A stretch of 5,069 bases of DNA from JAWXCH01 sp034440595 (GTDB taxonomy: Bacteria > Planctomycetota > Planctomycetia > Pirellulales > JALHPA01). The notes beneath the pieces are model-generated. The model was not told the DNA's origin. It saw only the letters and a list, made by a program, of their open reading frames with translations, and searched no databases. The DNA is taken from the NCBI GenBank assembly GCA_034440595.1, contig JAWXCH010000567.1, positions 1 to 5,069 on the forward strand, given 5' to 3'. Shown here piece after piece: positions 1 to 5,069 of this stretch (position 1 is its first letter; every line of letters starts with the position of its first letter). A program made the position numbers and the translations under genes.

Positions 1-43
1 AAGGGCCCTATACCCCGATAAAGTCCCCTCGTTCCGCCAATCG

Positions 44-93
44 AGGTGGAGGAGTTTGACCCGGCCACAGGTGGAGGAGTTTGAGGTGGCCAC
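44..93. repeat. 25-bp imperfect tandem repeat, two copies
   Basis: Two adjacent 25-bp units (44-68 and 69-93) share their first 16 bases, AGGTGGAGGAGTTTGA, and end in CCCGGCCAC and GGTGGCCAC, so only 3 of 25 positions differ. The second unit runs into a perfect 10-bp palindrome, GGTGGCCACC (85-94). No third copy precedes or follows. Short GC-rich repeats of this kind occur at the ends of some insertion sequences, notably IS21-type elements, where they bind the transposase. No transposase gene is visible in the window, so that identity is a guess. The repeat itself is certain. Confidence 0.85.
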
Positions 94-94
94 C

Positions 95-527
95 GGGGCG
101 CCCAACTGAGTCCGTGACAAGTGGCGGCGCAAGCCTGTCATCTGTCACCTCCTTTCATCGATTCGGGCGATCCTTGCCATATTGCCTTTCGATTCTTCGA
201 CAGCTCTTTTTCCTCGTATTTCCTTTTCCCATATGGATACTGGCCCCCAAGGCGGAGCAAGTTAGGTGAAGGATTGTCTAGATCGTTCCTGTCACAATTC
301 ATCCACTGGCAAACAGCGGTGTCACTTTTTGCCGGGGCCGCCCTTCTCCCCCTCCCTCGGGTATTCGGCGGGCGCTAATGAAGTGATGCCCGGATTGGGG
401 AACTATTCATAAGCACTTTCGTGTATCCGACTTTCGATTGCACCCCGCAAATGCGGCCGATTGTGACAACATTCACGGCGATTGAAATTCAGTGGGGCCT
501 CCTGCCCACGACGGAGATTTGGGGGGA
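95..527. other. Non-coding stretch without a recognised gene
   Basis: No convincing gene was found on either strand. The open frames at 81-269 and 121-378 on the plus strand have low-complexity translations rich in Ser, Phe, Pro and Arg, overlap each other, and resemble no family I know. The hexamer TGTCAC occurs five times counting both strands: 114-119 (minus), 143-148, 290-295, 320-325 and 463-468 (minus). The copies at 290 and 463 extend to an inverted 9-mer pair, TGTCACAAT (290-298) and ATTGTGACA (460-468). The stretch may be an insertion-sequence remnant or the distal border of the integrated element. Neither reading is proven. Confidence 0.5.
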
Positions 528-551
528 GTTAAAGCGTTAAAGGGGTTAAAG
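528..551 (+). repeat. Three GTTAAAG direct repeats (left iteron cluster)
   Basis: GTTAAAG occurs at 528-534, 536-542 and 545-551, with repeat spacings of 8 and 9 bp. The bases between copies are C and then GG. The cluster is the mirror image of the one at 637-663. Regular spacing slightly under one helical turn is typical of binding-site arrays. Confidence 0.85.
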
Positions 552-636
552 GCAAACTGATCTTTCTCTTCGAAAAATATTGACATTGCTTGGCAATAAC
601 CTCTCTCGCTTTTGCGTCTGACAGAGAAGTCCAAAA

Positions 637-663
637 TGCTTTAACAGGTTTAACTGCTTTAAC
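637..663 (-). repeat. Three tandem 9-mers of GTTAAAG type (right iteron cluster)
   Basis: Read on the minus strand, 663 to 637 is three contiguous 9-mers: GTTAAAGCA, GTTAAACCT and GTTAAAGCA. The first and third are identical, and the middle one differs at three positions. The spacing is exactly 9 bp. The cluster lies just after the stop codon of the prim-pol/helicase gene and points in the direction opposite to the cluster at 528-551. Confidence 0.88.
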
Positions 664-677
664 TTCCCGCTGCCCGA

Positions 678-3044
678 TCACAACTGATCTCCGAGCGAAA
701 TGCTTGACTGAACAGATATCGGTGGGCTGACGTTTTCCTTGATCTTGCTGAAGCGGAACAGCTTCTTGTTACTGGAGCCTGACTTTTCTTCAATCTTGTA
801 GAGAGATTCAAGCTCCAGCCGAAGGTTCTTGAGCAGCATGCCGAATGCACGGGGCGTTTTTATGGGGAACTTTTGACCCTTAGCGTCGTGCATCTTGCAG
901 ATAGCGTCGAACAATTCGCCGCTGGCAGTAAAATCGTGACTGGGGTTTATTGCTATCCAGTCCTCCAAACCCTGTACGACCGGATGATCGAGCAGGGCGA
1001 ATTCCGTCTTTGACGACTCCATGTCCTTCAATTTCTGCTCGACATCGGCAATGCCGAGCAGCGGCGCGAATAGAATCGCAAGCTGCGCCCAATCAGCCAA
1101 CCGATGCGACAGTGGTTGTTTGCTGTGAGGCTGCCTCAGCTCGTAGACCATTTTGTTCAGCGTTGTGAGCAGCTCGCCCCATATTCGAGGGCGTTGCTGG
1201 TCCAGCTTCGCAAGCAGGTCGGATTCGGGGATGAAGTCCTTTCGGCGCTCGACATCGATCAGTAGCAGGCGGTCAACTATGTCGTCCCGCGTGATGCTCT
1301 GCGGATTCCGTGAAGTGATCATCACGAAGCATCGCGGCACATACGCGGCCTCAGTGTTCGTCTTGTACAGCTCGCGTCGCTTATACGTGCCGCCGGTCGC
1401 AGCCGTGGCCAGTGCATCTGCCAGCCATGGCACGACGTTATCGACGTTGTCTATGCAGACTAGGCTGTTGTGGCATATCGCCGCCCAGAATGCGTCCTCC
1501 TTACCCGCCATACCGGTGTCGACGTTCGCGCTAGGCCCTTGAAGGGCTCGTTTGAGACCTCTTCCGGCGCTAGTCTTTCCGCTGCCCTTAGGACCAGTGA
1601 ACAACACAATGGGCTTTGTCGGTAGGAGAGATTCAAAGAACAACGTATAGATGTAAATCTGGTAGAGATCGAGACTCGCTAGATCACTGGCATTCGCAAC
1701 ATTGACTAGATGGTTTCGTACAGGGCTGCCGGCAAAGCCGTAGTCGGGTTCAATTGGCGCAAGTGACGATTCCCTCGTAAAAAGTATGCCGTCGTCGCCG
1801 TTGTCTAAGGTCTCGATCTTGGTGCCATCGAGTCGGAACACCCGCTGGCCACCGGCGTGTATATAGAGCTTCCTGTCTTGATAACGTGCGAACTTGAAGA
1901 ATTCAGTTGTCTTCCCGTGCCGCAGGCAATGGTCTTTAACGTCCGCTTCTAGGTAGCTCCACACCGGCTCCTTGCCGTTTATCCGGTAGAGGTCGACGCA
2001 GAGTGCGCGGAACTCGGCGGACTCAATCCCGTATAACTCGCGTTCATCCTTGTGGAAAAAAAATAGTTCCGCCGTACCGGGTGTGCGGTAGAAGGTTCCG
2101 CGTGACTGGAGGTCCTTCCGCATAGCCTCTGCGACGCGCTTTTTAGCCGCAACTGACTTGGCTGCAGTGGCAAGTTCACAAAGATCAGGCGGCATTGGAC
2201 CGATCCATTGGACAATTGCATCTGCATCTTGCTTGCCTATCAGATCGACGAGCTTGGTATACCCGGCTACTGGTGAGCCTTTTTCAATGTTTTCAAATGT
2301 GGTCTTGACCGCAGCTTGGCGATCCGATATTTCGGCGTCTCCGGCAACTTTGGCAACCTTTGTAACTAGGTCAAGTACATCGATTGCTGGCCAGCCGCGT
2401 TTTCCTAGAATTCCTGCTATAGCCAATGCCAAATTGTGTCGTGCACTAGGTTGCCACACGGGCAGCAATGTGGCCGCGACCGCGATCTTTACGACCGCAT
2501 CTTCCAACCCGATGCCCGCTCCGGGTTCTCCTTCGGCCTCCCAAACATACGCCTCACCTATTGGGTGGATGCTCGGTGGCACAACGGCGTAGCAGCCCTG
2601 CGATCTCATTTCAAAGACGATTTCCTTACTGTTCTTGAACTGATGCGTTGGCCGTACCCCTTTATACAAGTGATGCGAGCGGGAATTTCCCGGCCTTCCC
2701 CATTTCAAGCCGGTCGGAGGTAGCCAATCAAGAAAGGGCTTCGCGGTTTCGGAATCGATGTCGATATCGGTAAGACCCGACGCACCAAGTAGCACACCGA
2801 TATTGCACGGGTCTGCAAATGCAGTTGGAAGGTCTTTGTCTTCAACCGTGTAGTCCGGCCAGCCCGAGAGGTGGCACTCCTTGGATTTGAAATTGACGGG
2901 CACGGGCCGCCATTTCCGGTCCAAGCAAGCCTTCGCGGCGGATGCGGTTTTCCCGGCCACTGTGGCGACTTGAGGATGCGCGTCCGAGACGGTTACCTTG
3001 CCTTTGTTTGGATTTTCCAAATCCGTATTCGCGGCAATTTTCAT
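678..3044 (-). CDS. Prim-pol/AAA+ replicative primase-helicase of a mobile element
   Basis: This 788-residue protein joins an archaeo-eukaryotic-type primase-polymerase domain to an AAA+/superfamily-3-like helicase. It probably primes, unwinds and possibly copies the element's DNA. In the N-terminal domain (about 35-190), the metal-binding acidic motif is LTDIDIDSE (91-99). A SRSHHLY motif follows (121-127), then FEMRSQGCYAVVPPSIH (144-160), where Glu145 is the likely third acidic residue. In the ATPase domain (about 465-640), Walker A is GPKGSGKT (484-491), Walker B is LVCIDNVD (528-535), the sensor segment is ITSRN (576-580), and a likely arginine finger is Arg592. The C-terminal 100 residues look like a winged-helix DNA-binding tail. 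The open frame extends upstream to 3221. I chose ATG 3044 because it overlaps the previous gene's stop as ATGA and because the extra 59 residues are unlike the family. The Shine-Dalgarno sequence is weak, which fits translational coupling. Length is close to that of the P4 alpha protein, although alpha uses a TOPRIM-type primase. Confidence 0.93.
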   Translation of the reverse strand: MKIAANTDLENPNKGKVTVSDAHPQVATVAGKTASAAKACLDRKWRPVPVNFKSKECHLSGWPDYTVEDKDLPTAFADPCNIGVLLGASGLTDIDIDSETAKPFLDWLPPTGLKWGRPGNSRSHHLYKGVRPTHQFKNSKEIVFEMRSQGCYAVVPPSIHPIGEAYVWEAEGEPGAGIGLEDAVVKIAVAATLLPVWQPSARHNLALAIAGILGKRGWPAIDVLDLVTKVAKVAGDAEISDRQAAVKTTFENIEKGSPVAGYTKLVDLIGKQDADAIVQWIGPMPPDLCELATAAKSVAAKKRVAEAMRKDLQSRGTFYRTPGTAELFFFHKDERELYGIESAEFRALCVDLYRINGKEPVWSYLEADVKDHCLRHGKTTEFFKFARYQDRKLYIHAGGQRVFRLDGTKIETLDNGDDGILFTRESSLAPIEPDYGFAGSPVRNHLVNVANASDLASLDLYQIYIYTLFFESLLPTKPIVLFTGPKGSGKTSAGRGLKRALQGPSANVDTGMAGKEDAFWAAICHNSLVCIDNVDNVVPWLADALATAATGGTYKRRELYKTNTEAAYVPRCFVMITSRNPQSITRDDIVDRLLLIDVERRKDFIPESDLLAKLDQQRPRIWGELLTTLNKMVYELRQPHSKQPLSHRLADWAQLAILFAPLLGIADVEQKLKDMESSKTEFALLDHPVVQGLEDWIAINPSHDFTASGELFDAICKMHDAKGQKFPIKTPRAFGMLLKNLRLELESLYKIEEKSGSSNKKLFRFSKIKENVSPPISVQSSISLGDQL

Positions 3045-3379
3045 TGTGGAGTCTTCTTCGCCTTGACTTCCGCGATATCTAACGCTGTCAAAAAATATTC
3101 GGCATATTTGGTGGCAAGGCCATCGGCTTGCATTTTCTTGATAATCAGCGTTTTCACCGGGACATCGCGGTGGTGTCTGAGGTGATACACGAGCCCTCCG
3201 AGACAATATAGGTCCCACCATACAGCGGCGTCTCGCACTGTTAATCGCTGGCCAGCGAGCAGCGCGTTCAGAACAAGGTTTGTCTTGTTGACAACGACCT
3301 TGAACTTCTTAGCGTGCGCCGTTGCGGTTTTCGCGGCAGGAGCGACTACCGGTCCCTTTTGTATGAATGTAATTGTCAT
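3041..3379 (-). CDS. Small helix-turn-helix-like protein upstream of the primase
   Basis: This 112-residue basic protein has a Lys/Ala-rich N-terminus (about 1-29), then a compact helical region (30-100) beginning NKTNLVLNALLAGQRLTVRD. The pattern of a short helix, 'G..LT..DA', a hydrophobic helix, then LVYHLRHHRDVPVKT resembles the small winged HTH domains often found beside phage and satellite replication genes. I recall it as similar to the Pfam HTH_39 type but cannot verify this. A DNA-binding, regulatory or replication-accessory role is inferred. Its TGA overlaps the primase start by 4 bases. ATG 3379 is the chosen start. An in-frame TTG at 3403 would add eight residues (MDELDHNA), and neither start has a strong Shine-Dalgarno sequence. 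It lies 68 bp after alpA, probably in the same transcript. Confidence 0.8.
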   Translation of the reverse strand: MTITFIQKGPVVAPAAKTATAHAKKFKVVVNKTNLVLNALLAGQRLTVRDAAVWWDLYCLGGLVYHLRHHRDVPVKTLIIKKMQADGLATKYAEYFLTALDIAEVKAKKTPQ

Positions 3380-3447
3380 GGCGTTATGGTCAAGCTCATC
3401 CAATCGAGGAGTGACTAGGCTTCAAGAAGCAGAACTTCGGCCTTTTC

Positions 3448-3627
3448 CTATTGGGTAGACTGATGCGCAGCTTTGACCCAATCCTCAACTTCGTTTTCCA
3501 GCCAACCGACAGATTTCGATCCGATTTTGAAGCGCCGAGGAAACTTACCTTGGCGTTCCAATCGCCATATCGTAGTTCGACTGAGCTGAATTCGTTCTCG
3601 TACCGCCGCCCATCTAAGTACTCGCAT
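3448..3627 (-). CDS. alpA: AlpA-family excision/regulatory protein
   Basis: This is a 59-residue protein, MRVLRWAAVRERIQLSRTTI at its N-terminus, then WRLERQGKFPRRFKIGSKSV (21-40) and GWLENEVEDW (41-50). The order matches AlpA-type MerR-like regulators: a recognition helix with SRTTIWRLE, a basic 'G.FP.R.KIG' wing, then a 'GW.E.EV..W' C-terminal helix. AlpA proteins in P4-like and other integrated elements activate integrase or excision functions, or act as excisionases. The ATG is preceded by TTTGGAG with a 5-base spacer, a good ribosome site. Typical AlpA proteins are about 65-75 residues, so this one is slightly short but has the whole core. A 97-residue open frame (3396-3689) overlaps it in another frame and appears to be its shadow. 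Confidence 0.92.
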   Translation of the reverse strand: MRVLRWAAVRERIQLSRTTIWRLERQGKFPRRFKIGSKSVGWLENEVEDWVKAAHQSTQ

Positions 3628-3632
3628 GACGT

Positions 3633-3637
3633 CTCCA
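3633..3637 (-). promoter_or_regulatory. Ribosome binding site of alpA
   Basis: The minus strand reads TGGAG, then ACGTC, then the ATG at 3627. The GGAG core with 5-base spacing supports this start and frame over the overlapping 97-residue frame, which starts at 3689 without a comparable site. Confidence 0.75.
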
Positions 3638-3650
3638 AACAGCTTGTTCG

Positions 3651-3681
3651 AATATGGTCAGCACGTTTCCGTACTAACCAA
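3651..3681 (-). promoter_or_regulatory. Weak candidate promoter for alpA
   Basis: On the minus strand TTGGTT (3681-3676) and CATATT (3656-3651) are separated by 19 bases and would start transcription shortly upstream of the alpA ribosome site. Both hexamers are imperfect and the spacer is long, so this is only the best visible match in the gap. Confidence 0.2.
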
Positions 3682-3704
3682 GTCGTCATCTTTGAGTAGA
3701 GGCG

Positions 3705-3746
3705 AGGGGTAGGTAAAGCCGTTCGGTCAAGGGTTAACCTACCCCT
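3705..3746. repeat. 10-bp inverted repeat in the gap upstream of alpA
   Basis: AGGGGTAGGT (3705-3714) pairs perfectly with ACCTACCCCT (3737-3746) across a 22-base loop. The right arm overlaps a perfect GGTTAACC palindrome (3732-3739). It lies in the 166-bp gap between the orf300 stop and the alpA start. No T-run follows on the minus strand, so an intrinsic terminator is unlikely. An operator for AlpA or the HTH-like protein, or an RNA structure in the leader, fits better. The fold is seen, and the role is inference. Confidence 0.6.
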
Positions 3747-3793
3747 TCAACTACGACCGCGACAAGCGGGTATTTGTGCGGCTTGAGGGGGAA

Positions 3794-4696
3794 TTACCAG
3801 CCGATGAACACAGGGTTCTTTTTAGTCTTGGAACCCGGCGTAGTTTTGTAAAGTGAGTCCAATCTGTCCTTAACGTTCCTTGTGGAGTATTTTTCATTGA
3901 AGACAGCATTGACCAGCGCGGCTACGTGCTGACCATATGGTTTTCCAACTTTGATCATTCGCACCATATCAAGCATGAGAATGTCACCATTGAAAAAAGC
4001 TGGGGAAGTCTTCGGAACAAGTTGGCGGGTGAAGTAGCGGAATAGGTAAGTGAGATGGAACATCAAGCCCGTGTGGATGATGTTTTTCCCCTCTTCTTCC
4101 AGCTTGGTCCCCTTGTGCTTCAGATTCACATTGAGATCAAAATCAAATTCGAAAGGGCCGTACTGAAAATCTGATGAACTAATCAGGGCGGGGTGATCCG
4201 GGTCATCTTGAAACTCCAGCAAACCATCCTTTAGATCAAGAAGCAGGCTGGTCAACCTTTCAAGTCTCGTCGATGACAAACCGATGGTCTGGAGGTCAAT
4301 ATGTACCTTTGGGTCATCCGTTTGGGCCACGGCCTTCAAAGCCATTGGGCGGTGCTCCTCTAGGAAGAAAAGTAGAGAAGAAATAGTCTTAAGCGTCGCC
4401 GGCAGTTGGTCCATCGCGGCTAGAAGCTCTCGCCGCGTTACTGCGCGGATATCCTGTTCTGGTAGGTGCGCATTCGTAGCCATGAAGCACGCATACAAAA
4501 GATTCAGCTCAAGAATCTTTGAAGATTTGCACTCAACCGGGATTGATTGGATTGCCTTTAGTGTGTCGTTGATCGGGCACTTTATCGCCTCAGTTTTTTG
4601 AGACCCTTTCGCGCATTTGTACGACGATTTGTGTTTGAAATCTGTCATCCAGTTTTCGAACTTGTTTGGATCGGAGATGCTTGGGTAAGCCGTCAT
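3794..4696 (-). CDS. Unrecognised 300-residue protein, possible cargo gene
   Basis: I do not recognise this protein. It has no signal peptide and no clear membrane segment, so it is probably cytoplasmic. Residues 1-60 are polar and Lys-rich with three Cys (28, 40, 56). Residues 60-160 look mostly helical (for example LEDE-poor, Leu-rich TLKTISSLLFFLEEH at 101-115). An acidic, aromatic patch follows (FQYGPFEFDFDLNVN, 177-191), then a helical, Phe-rich stretch (GLMFHLTYLFRYF, 210-222) and a basic C-terminus ending KTKKNPVFIGW. ATG 4696 was chosen over the in-frame TTG 4741 because AAAGAAGA lies about 6 bases upstream. It is AT-richer than the primase gene, has its own flanking gaps (201 and 166 bp), and sits between integrase and alpA, which suggests separately acquired cargo. 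An anti-phage or toxin-like role is possible from position only. Confidence 0.8.
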   Translation of the reverse strand: MTAYPSISDPNKFENWMTDFKHKSSYKCAKGSQKTEAIKCPINDTLKAIQSIPVECKSSKILELNLLYACFMATNAHLPEQDIRAVTRRELLAAMDQLPATLKTISSLLFFLEEHRPMALKAVAQTDDPKVHIDLQTIGLSSTRLERLTSLLLDLKDGLLEFQDDPDHPALISSSDFQYGPFEFDFDLNVNLKHKGTKLEEEGKNIIHTGLMFHLTYLFRYFTRQLVPKTSPAFFNGDILMLDMVRMIKVGKPYGQHVAALVNAVFNEKYSTRNVKDRLDSLYKTTPGSKTKKNPVFIGW

Positions 4697-4897
4697 ATAA
4701 TTTCTTCTTTGACTTGTCTGCTGAGAGGCGAATCGAATCAAGTTGATCGCGCCGATTTGTAGAAGGCCGTCGGGCGTTATTTATTTCAAGTTCTTCTGTT
4801 CCAATTTGAGTCCGAAAAATCCACAGCGTTTTTGGCCCTCGGCGGAAAGAGAAAACCTATTTTCGCGGCCAGTCGGACCGTGCGAGGTTGCAAGGCG
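4697..4897. other. Intergenic gap between integrase and orf300
   Basis: This is a 201-bp gap containing no gene I can support. The part nearest orf300 is A/T-rich on the minus strand (AACTTGAAATAAATAACG near 4772-4790) and could hold its promoter, but no convincing -35/-10 pair is visible. A short imperfect hairpin (4866-4880) follows the integrase stop without a T-run, so it is not called as a terminator. Confidence 0.5.
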
Positions 4898-5069
4898 CTA
4901 TGCCGCGTTATTGCCGATCGGAGTCACGATTGCAACGGGCTTCAATCCGTCCAAATAGTCAGCCCAAGCCTGCAACATTTCCCGTCGCTGTTCCGCATAC
5001 CGAGCTACGTTGTAGACGCCCCGGATGCCGCGCATTGAGTGATTCAGTGCTTTCTCGATCACGTCAGGA
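4898..5069 (-). CDS. int: Tyrosine site-specific integrase, C-terminal 56 residues (partial)
   Basis: Only the end of the gene is in the window, and the start lies beyond position 5069. The translated tail contains LNHSMRGIRGVYNVARYAEQ (positions 8-27 of the fragment), then RREMLQAWADYLDGLKP. In P4-type tyrosine integrases this is the last catalytic part. The His of LNH is followed nine residues later by the Tyr of VYN, the usual spacing between the conserved His and the nucleophilic Tyr that attacks DNA. The 'YAEQRREMLQAWADYLDGL' tail is typical of integrases of proteobacterial prophages, satellites and islands. It ends with TAG at 4898-4900 and is on the same strand as all other genes here. 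Because transcription runs inward, the attachment site is more likely beyond the gene's unseen start. Confidence 0.93.
   Translation of the reverse strand, partial: PDVIEKALNHSMRGIRGVYNVARYAEQRREMLQAWADYLDGLKPVAIVTPIGNNAA

Larger units (their letters stand above)
528..663. other. Candidate replication origin with two inverted iteron clusters
   Basis: Three GTTAAAG repeats on the plus strand (528-551) face three GTTAAAG/GTTAAAC repeats on the minus strand (637-663). The spacer of about 87 bp contains an A/T-rich patch (571-583) and a small dyad, ATTGC-TTG-GCAAT (585-597), close to the symmetry centre near 596. The array begins 15 bp past the stop codon of the prim-pol/helicase gene. Satellites of the P4 kind, whose primase-helicase binds short repeated sequences at the origin, give a functional precedent, though the P4 repeat sequence is different. 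Origin function is inferred from symmetry, repetition and the neighbouring replication gene. Alternatives are an operator or an attachment-site region with accessory binding sites. Confidence 0.55.

Noticed and set aside
81..378. Two overlapping plus-strand open frames of 62 and 85 residues
   Set aside because: Low-complexity translations, no clear ribosome site, mutual overlap and no family resemblance.
580..608. TTGACA at 580-585 as a -35 box
   Set aside because: No -10-like hexamer at 16-18 bases spacing, and no gene follows on the plus strand.
3045..3221. 59-residue N-terminal extension of the primase frame
   Set aside because: It overlaps the HTH-like gene almost entirely, has unlike composition (Cys/Arg/Pro-rich), and the ATGA start at 3044 is better supported.
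3396..3689. 97-residue minus-strand open frame beginning MTTWLVRKR
   Set aside because: It overlaps alpA in a different frame, has no good ribosome site, and its translation resembles no family, while the alpA frame has a complete recognisable core.
3763..3785. CAAGC/GCTTG hairpin after orf300 as a terminator
   Set aside because: Only a 5-bp stem with mismatches inside and no T-run after it.
4284..4601. 105-residue plus-strand frame opposite orf300
   Set aside because: Antisense shadow of the longer minus-strand gene, with a Ser/Arg-rich translation lacking any recognisable motif.

Overview
The window reads as most of a small integrated mobile element in a proteobacterial chromosome. This rests on protein style: a P4-type tyrosine integrase tail, an AlpA-like regulator, and a prim-pol/AAA+ replication protein. 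The genus cannot be told from the sequence. All five supported genes lie on the minus strand and read from right to left: integrase C-terminus (4898-5069, cut by the window edge), an unrecognised 300-residue protein (3794-4696), a 59-residue AlpA-type regulator (3448-3627), a 112-residue helix-turn-helix-like protein (3041-3379), and a 788-residue primase-polymerase/helicase (678-3044). The last two overlap by 4 bases (ATGA), so they are probably translationally coupled.

Downstream of the primase/helicase gene there is no further gene. At 528-663 there is a notable non-coding structure: three GTTAAAG-type repeats on one strand face three copies on the other strand, across an 87-bp spacer with a short dyad near its centre. 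Next to a self-contained replication protein, the simplest reading is an iteron-type replication origin used by that protein. This is inference, but the repeats themselves are plain in the sequence.

Positions 1-527 hold no convincing gene. A 25-bp near-perfect tandem repeat (44-93) and scattered TGTCAC hexamers there may be remains of an insertion-sequence end or the outer border of the element.

Working model: the integrase mobilises the element, AlpA and the small HTH-like protein regulate it, and the prim-pol/helicase replicates it from the adjacent repeats. The AT-richer 300-residue gene between integrase and alpA sits where phage satellites and integrative elements often carry cargo, including anti-phage genes. 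No capsid, packaging or conjugation gene is visible, so the element looks like a satellite or a minimal replicating integrative element. The integrase start and the right attachment site lie outside the window.
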